A stretch of DNA of 64,000 nucleotides from Diphasiastrum complanatum (lineage: Eukaryota; Streptophyta; Lycopodiopsida; Lycopodiales; Lycopodiaceae): the NCBI GenBank assembly GCA_029204225.1, contig CM055103.1:953608-1017607 (forward strand), written 5' to 3'. A model generated the notes under the pieces. That model was not told where the DNA came from, made no database searches, and worked only from the letters and a program-made list of their open reading frames with translations. Within the stretch, counting starts at the first letter, position 1. Every line of letters begins with the position of its first letter. Both the position numbers and the translations under genes were made by a program. Positions 1 through 10,381 of the stretch are shown here, one piece after another.

Positions 1-680
1 TGGAGATCAACAGAGATCACACAAGAGATCAACAGAGATCGCCAAGAGTCCTATCTAGCCAAGATGTGGCATGGAGGACTGCAAGCCGATAGACACACCC
101 ATGGATCCAGGATCCAAGCTTTCTAAAGACGTGTGCCCCAAAACTGAAGCAGATCAGTAAGAAATGTGCAGATATATCTTTGTCAACCTGTCATAGGATC
201 TAAAATGTATTCTATGATCAACACATGACCTGATCTAGCATATACGGTAAGCACATTGTCTCAATACATGTCCAATCCAGCCTTACAGCATTCAAAGGCT
301 CTACAAAGAGTATTGAAATACATCCAAGCCACGAAGCATCCGAATATGTTGCAGCCACATCAGTAGTGAAGGAGATAATTTGGCTAAGAAGGTAACTACA
401 AGATATGCAATTTTTATAGATCGGTCCAACAATACTCGACTGCGACAATTTGAGTTGCATAGCTCTATCTCTAAACCCACATACTCATACTAGAACTAAA
501 ACAATTAAAGTTCAGTTTCATTTTCTTTGAGAGAAAGTCCAGAATAAAGATGTTGTACTAGGTTACAATCATACAGATAGTATGTTGGCTGATATTTTGA
601 CAAAACCATTGTCAAGAGATAAACATTCTACCAGTAGAAATGATAAATCTCAATTGTAATTCAGATTCGTAGTAGCAAGC
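1..680 (+). pseudogene. Copia RT C-terminus and RNase H remnant (family A)
   Basis: This is the end of a Ty1/Copia pol gene. Around 75-175 the frame reads the post-RT linker (DCKPIDTPMDPGSK), around 340-392 the RNase H segment EYVAATSVVKEIIWLRR, and around 590-625 the pol tail LADILTKPLSRDK. Several in-frame stops (for example after WLRR) and frame changes make it non-functional. A parallel copy of the same family lies at 38859-39840, and an inverted copy covers 44600-45100. A weak polypurine tract and an LTR start follow directly, which fits the 3' end of an element. The window begins inside it, so the upstream pol is not visible. Confidence 0.85.
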
Positions 681-691
681 TTTAGCGGGAG

Positions 692-1135
692 TGTTGGAGT
701 TTAGTGTTTCTCCTACTCATCCTAACTGCCCTCCTCCCTTCTATGAAAATCACTCTCTCAAAGAAGTCTGCAGAAATGAACTATTTCTAGCAACAATTTA
801 TATTTTTCCTCGCAAATTTCAATAGGCAAAAAACCCGACAAAGTCTTCTACTTCACATTCGATCCATTTTGAATACAAGATGATTTTGTGATAAATGCGA
901 CAAAGTGTTCACTTGGGATTTCGGGCCATTTCAGACACTTCAAAAAATACAACATTTTACCTTGAAGAATGCAGAAAATGCGACACTCTACTGATTTACA
1001 CAGGATTTCAAGTACAGACTATCTACGTGTTCATGGTCCAATATTAACTCATCTAATTAATCAGTTGAACAACTGTTAATGATCTTGTAACTGTAAAGTT
1101 AGAATAGCATCTAGATGATCTTGTGTTAGTTGATT
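692..1135 (+). repeat. 3' LTR of family A Copia, decayed
   Basis: The LTR begins TGTTGGAGTTTAGTG right after the purine-rich AGCGGGAG that ends the pol remnant. The same start is seen at 39843 (TGTTGGAGTTTAATG, after AAGGGGGAG). A related fragment starting GGAGTTTAAT lies at 59543. The shared segment runs to the stretch ending near GATCTTGTGTTAG, which is present inverted near 44450. The right edge is an estimate, because no clean terminal CA with a target duplication is visible. Confidence 0.65.
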
Positions 1136-2860
1136 TTAAAACATACAAAATCGAGCTAATTTTCAAAGTTTTATGCAAGAACTTGTATAGTTTCTAAGGA
1201 AAAGTTGATTGAATCAAAGTCTGACCGGCACAAATTTGGCCAGTATAGGCCATGCCGAATGGGTCCCAGTTCGCTCAAAAGAACTACAGAGTTTTGCTAC
1301 TAAGTTTTATTTTGGTTGATGTATGTCTGATTTCACTTATGTAACCTTGGGTTTTTATTAATATAATAAGATGTCTGAGATTTTGTAAGACATCCTTTTC
1401 CTTGAGGCCCAAAAAGAAATCTGAGACCAAAGAGTTTGAAAAAAATTGACATCAGCCCCTCAGCAGAGATTCCTGTGCAGATCACCGACAAGCCAACAAA
1501 GCTAATCTAAGGGAAGCAATAACAGTTCAGGCAAGCAAAGTGATACTGGGATCAAAGGTTAGGACCTTGAGAGACAAGGTGCAGCCCTCCAAAGACAAGG
1601 TTAGTCCTAAATGGGTGTGACCCGCTGAAAGTACTAGAGGATATTTCAACTTGACAAAATGGAAAGAGAAAAAAAAAAGTGAAGAGTCTCCCCTTCCTTG
1701 TATAAAATACGAGAGGAGACCACAACCTTATAGACTCTTGACTTTGCTCAAGAGGTCTTGTCTTTCAAAGAGAAAATAGGAAGTGACAAAATGAGCAAGT
1801 CAACCCTTTCCCACCTTCCAAAATTGCAAAGTCTAAACATGGTCCAATAAGATGCAAGGCCTCCATGCACACTTAAATGGGAGTAAAAGATAAATGACAA
1901 AAGCACATGGGTGGTGAGCAAAAAAAATCTTTATGGTATGATTATGAGATTACCACCACTTTGGCTTCAATTCAAAGTGGCAAAGCCCTCCCCATCTCCT
2001 ATAAAAGCTTAGAGTATTTCCTCTTTTAAAATGTTACTAGTTTGAGAGATTACTACTTTTTGAGTTGCTAGTTTGAGAGATTACTAGTTTTTGAGAGAGC
2101 TTAGATCTTCAAGAGGGAGAAATGAGTTGAGATGTCCTCATTTATATTTTGGAAATCTATTCTAAGGACTCATCCTATGTTTTGAATCTCGTAAGGATTG
2201 AATGTCATAAGAAAATTATTAGTGAGATTTGATGCTTTGGATGCTTACATTTGCATAGTTGTAATTCTCTCATCATGGATGTAGTGGGAGATTGGATCAT
2301 GGGTTGAGACTCTTCCTCTGACCGAGTATTTGTAGTTTTATGTCATTCTATCAACATATTCTTGAGAGGATTGAGAATTTTATATTCTTTGATAAATTGA
2401 AATGTCATCTTCTTGAGGGATTATGTGAGTTGAGACTCTTATAATGTTTGTGCAATAAGAAGTATGAGAGTGAAAGAGTCTCAATCTCAAATTATTATTC
2501 TCAAAGATATAGGATGTGAGACCAATACTCCACCTTAGAAGAGTGTGTTGTATTTAAGCTTTATAAGAATAGGCCTTTGAAAGAGAATTACTTGTCCAGA
2601 TCATTGATGCAAGTAACTATGAAGCCATCACTGTTTTCTAAGGATACAGATCAGATTGTCATCATTGCAGTGATCTTTGTTTAGGCAGAGGTCATCTATA
2701 TTCATGAGTGGATTTTGAGCATTAGTTTGATCTTGCTATTTCTCATACCTCTGAGTACAGATCCTCATGTATCCCACACTACAATCAGTTTCTGGCCTCC
2801 ATCACTGACAGAGTTGGCCTTTGAAAGTACTTTATTGATTTACCATTCACAACGAATGAA
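1136..2860. repeat. Non-coding insert shared with 42740-44440 (inverted)
   Basis: About 1.7 kb without a supported ORF lies between the family A LTR and the next coding remnant. The same material occurs in reverse complement at about 42740-44440, so it was in place before the two loci were copied. It contains two TATA-like stretches (TTGTATAAAATACG near 1695 and CTATAAAAGCTTAG near 2000) and a short tandem repeat at 2036-2100. It resembles a long LTR (U3/R type) from a different element, but no terminal repeat pair or duplication was found, so its class is unassigned. Confidence 0.5.
2036..2100. repeat. Two-unit tandem repeat, about 34-bp period
   Basis: CTAGTTTGAGAGATTACTA occurs twice with a TTTTTGAG spacer. 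The inverted copy near 43500-43560 keeps the same repeat. Confidence 0.7.
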
Positions 2861-3039
2861 TGAGTATCACTCTTTTGCCCATCCATCGTAGATAGAGGAG
2901 GTTCTTGAGAAGTTTCAGCCCTTCAACGTTGAGCAGAGAGATCATTGCACCTGCTGACAAGGTAAACATTACACAATGCTCTACCATCGCATTTGAGAGT
3001 ATTTAATCAACAATTCCAGAGGCAGAATGTTGACTCTCA

Positions 3040-3395
3040 ACATTGCATAAGGCATATCACATTTATGATGTTGAAACAAGTCAGATCTCTGTCAGCAGCG
3101 GCGACGTTGTCTTCCTTGAAGTCAAGTTTCATAATTTGAAGCAGAAACAGGAAATTGATCCAACAACTCCAATTACCATCGATAGGCCAAGACCTACGAC
3201 TGTTCAACCACAAGCTAAAGCTATCCAAATCATTCACTTAGGAGACATAGGCACCTGCAGTTTAAAGATCTATACGAAAATGACAACAACCTGATCGTTT
3301 CACCCCTCAGGAGTTCATCACATGATGAACCTGCCACTATTGCAGAAGCACTGTCAATGCTAGATGTAGACGAATGGAAAGCTACTATGATTAAA
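3040..3395 (+). pseudogene. Copia integrase-to-RT linker, displaced
   Basis: The frame from 3043 reads HKAYHIYDVETSQISVSSGD and then VVFLEVKFH, the conserved end of Copia integrase followed by the proline-rich linker. The next piece (around 3310-3395, in another frame) reads DEPATIAEALSM and DEWKATMIKHE, the linker that normally leads into reverse transcriptase. No RT follows; the sequence passes straight into gag. A second, more decayed copy of the same linker is at 4850-5212, in its proper place after the integrase core. Inverted copies are at about 42185-42560 and 49431-49620. Confidence 0.75.
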
Positions 3396-3700
3396 CATGA
3401 GCGCTCCAAGAAGAATAATTTCAAGGACAAGAATATGAAGGCGGAGCAGCCATATTCACGCAACAACAACAACAACAGTCATCCAAGACCACTCTTTTGT
3501 AGATATTTCAAAAGATCTAATCATGACATCAAAGATTGTCACATCCTCAAGGACAAAAAAGTGAGGAAGAAGATGGAGCAACACCAAGAGGGAGGCTCTG
3601 ACTTTATCAAAAATTTCCAAGAAGATGAAAACGCGCTGATGGTACAAGATCAACCAAATAGAGATGCCTATAAATGGTATCTTGATTCAGGTTTTTCATA
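3396..3700 (+). pseudogene. Copia gag nucleocapsid and protease start (family A)
   Basis: The frame at 3357-3701 passes from the RT linker into a basic, asparagine-rich gag tail (SKKNNFKDKNMKAEQ, NNNNNSHPRP). A zinc-knuckle-like motif CRYFKRSNHDIKDC follows, in which the second cysteine of C-x2-C-x4-H-x4-C is phenylalanine. Then comes WYLDSG, the start of the aspartic protease, ended by a TAG stop at 3699. The inverted relative at 41924-42184 has SRYVKRSNHNIKDC, losing both leading cysteines, so neither copy should bind zinc normally. The N-terminal gag is absent. Confidence 0.75.
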
Positions 3701-5215
3701 GCACATGATGCCATGTAAGAACCTATTTTCTACTCTCACAACAACGGACTCAAAGTAAATCTTCTTCGGAGACTCAAGCTCACAGAAGGTCGAATGCCAA
3801 GGCTCCATTCGACTACAATTCTCTTGATGACATCGCTAGATAGTTCGATGGTGTACTTTACGTACCCAAATTAACAAAGAATTTACTATCTATTAGCAAG
3901 ATCACTGATCAAGACTATAGAGCTTTGTTGACTGCTAGCCTTATCTACTTTTATTGATGGGAATTCTAATGAAATCTTCTCTGGATACATAGAATGAAAT
4001 TTGTACACCTAGGGTCACGATTATGCACTTTCTATAAGTAATTATGATGCTCATGTTTTTCATCAAATATTAGGTCATCTAAACATGAGGTCAATCTTGT
4101 ACATGCATCATAACAGTATGGTTAAGGACATGACTATTAATGCTATTTCCACAACAAATCAGACTGTGTGTGAAAATTGTTTACCAAGGAAACAACCTAG
4201 AATAAAATTTCCAAGAGGACAAGCCAAAAGAGCGAAGTCCATTCTGTCGCTAATTCATAGTGGCTTATGTGGTCCTATGAGTGTACCCTCTTTGGGTCAA
4301 GCTCTATATTTTCTCACATTTATTGATGACTTCTTCCGATTCACGAAGATCGTGCTCATTAAGAACAAGTTTGAGGCATTCAATGTCTTCAGAAAATTCA
4401 AGCAGTTTGTTGAGACACAAACTAGTCAGAGAATCAAGACCCTGTATTCTGATTCAGGAGGAGAGTACCTGTCTGATGAAATGGCGGAGTATTTATCATC
4501 ATCCGGCATGCACCATCAGTTCACAAACAACTACACTGCACAGCAGAATGGTGTAGCTGAGTGAAAGAATCGAACATTGTTGGAAGCTGTATGATCCATG
4601 ATGTTCTACGCTTAGTTACCCAAGAAATTTTGGGCTAAAGCAATTTCTACTACTTGTTATGTGCAAACCTATTCGATCACGAAAGCAATCAACTCCATCA
4701 CACCATTTGAAGCCTACTACGGCTACAAACAAAGTCTGAAATGTCTACGAGTGTTTGGATGTCTCTCCTATCCTCAAACACTGTTTGATGTGAGAAAGAA
4801 GCTAGACCTAGTCAGTTGTAAGTATGTCTTTATTGGCTACTCAACATCGCATAAGGCATATCACATTTATGATGTTGAAACATGTTAGAGATCTATCAGC
4901 CACGATGTTCTCTTCCTTGAAGTCAAGTTTCATGATTTCAAGTGAAAACAAGAAATGCAGGAGTTTGTTCCAACAACTCCATGTACCATCAATAGGCCAA
5001 GACCTATGACTGTTCAACCACAAACTAAAGTTATCCTAGTCATTCACCTAGGAGAATCAAGCACATGCAGTTCGAAGATCTATATGAAAACGACATCAAC
5101 CTGATCGTTTCATCCCTCAGGCGTTCATCAGTCATGATGAATCTACCACTGTTGTAGAAGCACAATAAATGCCAGATGCAGACGACTAGAAAGCTGCTAT
5201 GATTAAACATGAGCG
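3701..5215 (+). pseudogene. Copia protease-integrase remnant (family A)
   Basis: Decayed protease is followed by a clear integrase. 4085-4564 gives the pre-integrase zinc region (VCENCLPRKQPRIKFPRG), the first catalytic region (LTFIDDFFRFTKI), the second (LYSDSGGEYLSDE) and the third (TAQQNGVAE). A TGA stop follows immediately where ERKNR is expected. 4661-4888 resumes with the integrase C-terminus (PFEAYYGYKQSLK, FGCLSYPQT, VFIGYSTSHKAYHIYD), ending in a TAG after VETC. The linker to 5215 carries more stops. The reverse copy at 55545-56470 plus 49431-49895 is collinear, with a 5.6-kb element nested inside it. This copy is inactive. Confidence 0.85.
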
Positions 5216-5371
5216 GTGCATGGACACATGGTCATTTAATGAGTGAAAAGACAGTCTAGACTATAGACCGTTTAAAAATGGGCTAGGCCCAACACACACT
5301 GGAATCAAACGCGTGTAATGTAGGTAGACCTCAAATCTATATGTTCTATACTATTGGAAGCTCTGATACCG
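5216..5371 (-). other. Reverse-strand 5' leader and primer-binding site
   Basis: Read on the minus strand, 5371-5360 is CGGTATCAGAGC, one base from the initiator tRNA-Met primer-binding site. It lies immediately inside an LTR whose first bases (plus strand) are TGTGAAG at 5372. About 145 bp of leader follow before it fuses to the family A linker at about 5212. The inverted copy at 49266-49430 keeps the site as TGGTATCAGGGC. Confidence 0.6.
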
Positions 5372-5693
5372 TGTGAAGAAAATTAGATCACTAAGATTCA
5401 ATTTGTCCCTTTGATCTTTGGCCCACAAAGATAGCACATTTAATACCATTAACAATGTAGAAATCTAGCATCTACTTGAATAGAAGCTATAAACTCAATA
5501 AGAACTTGACAAAATAAGAATGATAATTTGCTTTTGTTGTCCGTACAATGGCTGTACCACAGCACATTTCACATGTGTGAATTCAATACACAACTTAAAA
5601 TAGCATTTTACACACAAGAATTCAAGATATCAACAAGACAATGCAAAAATGGATATAGAAACCCAAAGAGATCACTTCCATAAGCATGAATGA

Positions 5694-5696
<3 letters not shown>

Positions 5697-5741
<45 letters not shown>
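5697..5741. repeat. (GA)n microsatellite
   Basis: GA dinucleotides run with one interruption. The copies at 27759-27801 and 48881-48936 carry the complementary (CT)n at the matching place. Confidence 0.95.
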
Positions 5742-5747
<6 letters not shown>

Positions 5748-6143
5748 CTAGTCACATTTGTGTGGCCGATCAAAGGACACAATTCGAAGAATGTGCCAAG
5801 GGCCGCCAAGGCATGGAGGCAGTTTGTCGGCCAACAACTACGTCAATGGTCATTCATGGGAGCTAATGGGGCCACGTCGAGCGGATGTGGTACCAACCAC
5901 TCTATCTTCGAAGCCCCCCCACCACTAGAGAGGCAAGGAGGAGGGAAGCAGAAAATGAGCATTCGGTGAGCATCTAATTCCCAGAAATGAGATGAGATTC
6001 GTGTTTTAACAAGCTAGATGATTTTGTGCACAAGGATGACAACGTAGTTGGAGGTGGACAAAAACTTGGACATCATTTAATAGGCACGGTACAAATCTTA
6101 ATTGCAATAAGATAATTGTACATGCAAATTGCATCACCCCAAA

Positions 6144-6199
6144 GGGGCCTTAGCCCTCACTGACCCCTCAAAATGCGAGTTCAACCCCCGCAGGCTCCA
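6144..6199 (+). pseudogene. Truncated tRNA-like relic
   Basis: GGGGCCT at 6144-6150 can pair with AGGCTCC at 6192-6198, and 6175-6191 is a decayed T-arm (GCGAGTTCAACCCCCGC). The D-arm and anticodon region are missing. The fuller inverted copy at 48469-48574 shows that the missing block lay between two TTAGC copies, consistent with a microhomology deletion. Confidence 0.5.
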
Positions 6200-6633
6200 A
6201 TGTCATAAATTTTACTTCTTGCTCATCATCTTTTTGCTTCTTTCTTCCTTGCTAACCATCGCCAATAACAAAGATCAAATTCTACCTCTCGTCCTCTCCT
6301 CCTCCTTTTCGGTGGTTGACATATCTTTGCATGCGATTAGGAAGGGAGGAAGGAGGGCGAGAGCAACGATATCACTCCTCGTTTGCAATTGGACTAAATG
6401 AGTTCATCAGCTAGCTCTGCCTCACCACAGACTACCTTTACCATACGCTAATTGATTAATTGTTTACAGGTAACTAGTCATTTATGCTCTCTGCTGCTGG
6501 TGAACTGGTGAACATAGAATCATTAACGTTATAGTACTGTATTGATCAGCCAACCAAACGCAAACAAATCATATGCACAATTCGGCTTTGGCTTCAAACA
6601 AATTCAGATTGTGTGGCACGCTCAGAATTAGAA

Positions 6634-6635
<2 letters not shown>

Positions 6636-6722
<87 letters not shown>
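6636..6722. repeat. (AT)n(GA)n composite microsatellite
   Basis: About 23 AT units are followed by about 19 GA units. The inverted repeat copy at 47870-47931 has the complementary (CT)n(AT)n arrangement at the same site. Confidence 0.95.
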
Positions 6723-6727
<5 letters not shown>

Positions 6728-6895
6728 GCGAGCATCATCATTTATCATAAATATATTGAAAATTTTGCTCATTATGGTTTTCCTGCTATTCCTTAGAACG
6801 TAGCTACTAGCTACGACATGAATTTAAATGTTTTTTACGAATGCTGTCTGAGGCGGCTCTAATCTCTTATTAAAAGCTCAATACAGCCTTTCCTT

Positions 6896-7673
6896 AAATG
6901 CATCACGTCGTTCCATGCTACAAGTGGGTGGTGAAACTTTGTAGAAATGAACTTCATACTTGATCATGAATTCTGGCCTACATTCTTCTACGGCCAACAA
7001 CACATGATGCTACAATGGTCGTCAATACTACAGATCCATTCTCAACAATGTCTTCAAATCCAATTGTCTTGAATCTGCACATGATCTACAATGTATGTCG
7101 AGTTTACTCAAGTACATTTAGGTCGCTAGCTCGCTGCAAACCAACCTTGGACAGCACCTTTGAAGAATTTAAATTGGTGTTGTGCCTCGTCCAGATAGAA
7201 AATCAAAACAAGTAAGCAGAATAGTAACCTTGTATGTATGCAAATTAAAGATGAAGATGTACCCTCGGTGGATACTTATGAAGTAGAGCCACAGAGTCCA
7301 GACTACAGATATATTTCAGTATTTTAGGCTGACAGGTTCTTGCGACCTTTGCACATTATGCAGCATTTTGACCTGAAGTGGAGCTTGCTTAATTCATAGA
7401 AAAATTAAATATTAACAATGTTCTTCCAATTCAGCTTCCATGAAGAATTGTTGCAACCATGCAATGTAGTGTGAAGCCTTATATAATACATAATAATAAT
7501 ACTACTTTTATGCAAACAATTACATGTTTCATTGAATTTAGGACCATCTTTGATCAAATATGTTGAGTTCATAGTTCAATGAACACTTTTTGTGGTAGAT
7601 AGTTGTTGAGAATAGTTTCAGGATGAGGTGCCATGATAAATGGTTAACAATTAGGTAGCTGATAGGATTAAAT
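6896..7673. other. No recognised gene or element
   Basis: This 0.8-kb stretch lies beyond the edge of the inverted repeat. The only ORF (7015-7215) codes a 66-residue sequence that I do not recognise. No LTR ends, terminal inverted repeats or domain motifs were seen. Confidence 0.4.
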
Positions 7674-7844
7674 TTAGGCATTAGTTATCCGAATAAGTGA
7701 TGGTAGATGTTTCATAAGGATGATGAGTTTGGGCTGCTAGTGTATGCATTTTGTGAGTAAAGTAGAGTGAATGCAAAGAGATTATACGTACTGTGAATCT
7801 CTGAGAAGTGATCATGTAATGAGATCTTTCTTGCTCTGATACCA
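7674..7844 (-). repeat. Retrotransposon leader with PBS (first copy)
   Basis: 7833-7844 reads on the minus strand as TGGTATCAGAGC, a perfect tRNA-Met primer-binding site, adjoining an LTR start (TGTAAAGAATTTGGG) at 7845. The leader down to about 7674 recurs at 8373-8449, continuing at 21171-21269 on the far side of the inserted Gypsy element. Two direct copies of the same leader therefore once lay about 700 bp apart. Confidence 0.6.
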
Positions 7845-8160
7845 TGTAAAGAATTTGGGCCTCAAGGCCATGCACACACACGTACCCACGCGAGCCGCGT
7901 ACTAGGATCCCAACCCTAGTCGCCTAGCCACCTGCCATCCATCTAACCCCCAAAAGGGCTGGTACCAGGGGATAGAGGATATCGAGAAGCCCCAACTTAT
8001 ATATGGGAGAGTTCAAGGCAAGCAGTTACTTATGGGATATTGAGAATTCTCAAGGCCTACACTAGGCGCTCAAGCCCATGGCTTTCCTGTGCGTGGCTTG
8101 CAACTAAACATTCCGCAACATCCTCACTCAAGCAAGCACAGGCAAAGGAACCCCCAACTG
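7845..8160 (-). repeat. LTR-like segment, minus orientation
   Basis: It begins with TG directly after a primer-binding site. A minus-strand TATA-like box (CCATATATAAG, near 8000) fits a promoter in this orientation. The far edge runs into a second primer-binding site at 8161-8172, so the LTR may be truncated. Confidence 0.45.
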
Positions 8161-8372
8161 GCTCTGATACCATATTGTGGAACGAGAGAGAGAGAGAACA
8201 AGAGAATATATATTGATTGTTGTGAATGAGAGCAATAGCTCTTACATGTAGATTAGTGTACGAGAGAAAGAGAGGTGTCTCTTTGTGTATGTCGCAGAGG
8301 TGCGACGGTTGGGGACCCAAGTGGTCCACGTGGCATATAACAGTCCTTTAGACATTTAGACTATACATTATA
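8161..8372 (-). repeat. Second PBS followed by a small LTR-like unit
   Basis: 8161-8172 is again a minus-strand TGGTATCAGAGC. Three bases later a unit starts TGTGGAACGAG (8176) and ends CATATAACA (8342), giving a TG...CA unit of about 167 bp. No partner LTR was identified, and the remaining bases to 8372 are unassigned. Confidence 0.4.
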
Positions 8373-8449
8373 TTTAACAAGTTTAGGCATTAGTTATCCG
8401 AATAATTGATGGTAGATGTTTCATAAGGATGATGAGTTCGGGCTGCTAG

Positions 8450-8807
8450 TGTAATAGATCCTAACACCACAGTAGGGCAAACACTAACTGATCCCCCCAA
8501 CCTTGCCTACTCCCTGATATAGAGTAAGCCCCTCCTAGCCCAGTGTGAGGACTGGTAGCATGCAACTGCCAAGTGTCGGCCACGTGGCACTAACGTGGTC
8601 GACTGCACGTCGGGACCCAACTGGGGGCCCTATCCTGCTGACAGGGTCCCTAGGCTGTGTTAGGCCCGCCATGGCTATGGACCGTGCTGGGGCACACTAC
8701 TCACACTATCTTGCCCTGTTGGTCATGTACACTGGACACGACCCTGACTGTGGTATCTGACCTATCTGTGTTCCCTAGGGTTCGGCACTGGTTACGAGCT
8801 CGTAACA
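8450..8807 (-). repeat. Gypsy 3' LTR
   Basis: On the plus strand it starts TGTAATAGATCC and ends GCTCGTAACA. It is the left-hand copy and so the 3' LTR of a minus-strand element. The minus-strand PPT GGGGGAGGGAG abuts it at 8808. Its partner is at 20813-21170. Confidence 0.93.
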
Positions 8808-8905
8808 CTCCCTCCCCCTTAAGAACCGTCTTGGTCCTCTAAGACAAAGTCTGGAAAAATCTTGCGAAGGACGCTGCCTCTTTCCCAAGTGGCATTCTCA
8901 ACAGG

Positions 8906-10216
8906 CTAATCATTCCACTTAACCAGATATTCTCGGTATAGAGTATGACGAGTCTGCGTCTCTCTACTATCAAGAATCTCCTCTGGTTCATGTGGAGGTT
9001 GTTGAGGATCCAATGGGAGAACTAGAACACTGTCCCCTACCAGATTATCTGATCTGGTTAAGGCTTTTCGTAACTGAGTTACATGAAAGACTGGAAAAAC
9101 CTTACTGCTGTGTGGGAGATCTAGTTCATAGGTGACCTCGCCTAGTCTCCTACTGATGGTAAAGGGACCACAATACCTTGGAGACAACTTAGCACACACT
9201 CCTGATTTGAGGGTTTTAGAGTCAACTGGGACTCTCAAGTAGACTTTCTCACCAGTGGAGAACTGCACATCCCGTCTGTGTGGATCTGCATAATGTCTGG
9301 CTCGATCCTGGGATTGTCTAATGCTACGCTTAGCATGTTCTATCATTTGGTTTAGGTCTTCTAAAAAGTTTCTGGCTGCTTCAACTTTTTCTTGTTTAAA
9401 CCCTACAGCTGTGGGTGAGCGTGGCTGAAAACCGTACATCAGCATAAATGGGCTGTATCCCGTAGCTGAATGTTTGGTACTGTTGTAAGCAAACTCTAAT
9501 ATCGAGAGATACTCCTCCCAATTAGTCTGCCTCTTGCTGACATATGCACGAAGCATATCCTCCAGCACTTGATTTACCCTTTCTGTTTGACCGTCCGTCT
9601 GTGGATGGTCGGTGGTACTCATATTAAGTTTAGTATGGAGATGATGGAATATTGCCCTCCAAAAATTTCCAGTAAACTTACTGTCCCGGTCGCTGACTAT
9701 GCCGGAAGGTAGACCGTACAATTTAAATAGCCCGTCTACAAACAACCTCTCTAACTCTGGAGCTCTAACAATTGTTTTGGTCGGAATAAAATGAGCCATT
9801 TTGGTCAGACGGTCAACTGTGACCCATATAGCATCATTACCCTTTTGGGTTTTAGGCAGGCCTACTATAAAATCCATGGAGATACTCTCCCATTTACCAG
9901 CTGGTATTTCTAAGGGATGCAACAACCCTCCTGCCTTTAAACGCTCTGCTTTATTTACTTGACATTTCTGGCAACTGGTTACATACTGGTGGACATCCTT
10001 TTTCATACTGGGCCAGAAAAATTGCCTACGAAGAAGCTCATAGGTCTTCTGTATGCCTGGGTGTCCCGCGCTAGGATTGTCATGACATTCATATAGGACC
10101 TGCTGCCTATAATCCTCTGAATTGGGGACACATACTCTATCTCTATAGAGCAAGTACTCATCCTGAATGGAATACTGTTTCCATTTGAATCCTTGAGTCA
10201 ACTGACCCTCAACCAC
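8906..10216 (-). CDS. Gypsy integrase block of pol
   Basis: This 436-codon open block holds the integrase. It has an N-terminal HHCC zinc region (HDNPSAGHPG followed by CQKCQVNK) and a DDE catalytic core visible as SMDFIVGLPK, VSDRDSKFTGNFW and HPQTDGQTERVNQ. The C-terminal part (PRYCGPFTISRRLGEVTYEL, FPVFHVTQLRK) leads to a chromodomain-like end, REYLVKWND. A TAG at 8906-8908 cuts it there; the sequence after the stop continues in frame as PVENATWE, so the stop probably replaced a sense codon. It is in the same frame as the RT block, separated by one TAG at 10382-10384. It would act in the nucleus to insert the cDNA. As written it is incomplete. Confidence 0.9.
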   Translation of the reverse strand: MVEGQLTQGFKWKQYSIQDEYLLYRDRVCVPNSEDYRQQVLYECHDNPSAGHPGIQKTYELLRRQFFWPSMKKDVHQYVTSCQKCQVNKAERLKAGGLLHPLEIPAGKWESISMDFIVGLPKTQKGNDAIWVTVDRLTKMAHFIPTKTIVRAPELERLFVDGLFKLYGLPSGIVSDRDSKFTGNFWRAIFHHLHTKLNMSTTDHPQTDGQTERVNQVLEDMLRAYVSKRQTNWEEYLSILEFAYNSTKHSATGYSPFMLMYGFQPRSPTAVGFKQEKVEAARNFLEDLNQMIEHAKRSIRQSQDRARHYADPHRRDVQFSTGEKVYLRVPVDSKTLKSGVCAKLSPRYCGPFTISRRLGEVTYELDLPHSSKVFPVFHVTQLRKALTRSDNLVGDSVLVLPLDPQQPPHEPEEILDSRETQTRHTLYREYLVKWND

Positions 10217-10381
10217 AGGGGTTTGCTTGGGTAATACAGGCTCAGAATCCTCAACGTCATCTGACGACGTATACTCGGACTCATCATCATCCTCAACGGA
10301 AGCTGCCGTATTCTTGGATGAACTGGCACCAGCCCCGGGAACTGGTTCTGGAGTCTGTAACTGTCTATTCTGGACTGAGTT

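Larger units (their letters stand above)
5372..6895 (-). repeat. Reverse-oriented LTR and downstream repeat, arm of inverted repeat
   Basis: The segment starts TGTGAAGAAAATTAG next to a primer-binding site, so at least its first part is a 5' LTR on the minus strand. The whole stretch has an inverted copy at about 47680-49265, and its first 500 bp are also copied at 27623-28111. The outer LTR border is not defined because no terminal CA plus duplication could be identified. It contains a (GA)n tract, a truncated tRNA-like relic and a composite (AT)n(GA)n tract. The short ORFs here are open because of these simple repeats and are not supported as genes. Confidence 0.55.

Noticed and set aside
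6569-6803. ORFs with IYIYIY or RERERE repeats
   Set aside because: They are translations of (AT)n and (GA)n microsatellites. The same applies at 27698, 47764 and 48765.
8545-8760. 71-residue ORF in the Gypsy LTR, repeated at 20908-21123
   Set aside because: It lies wholly inside the LTR and is present twice for that reason; there is no evidence of coding.
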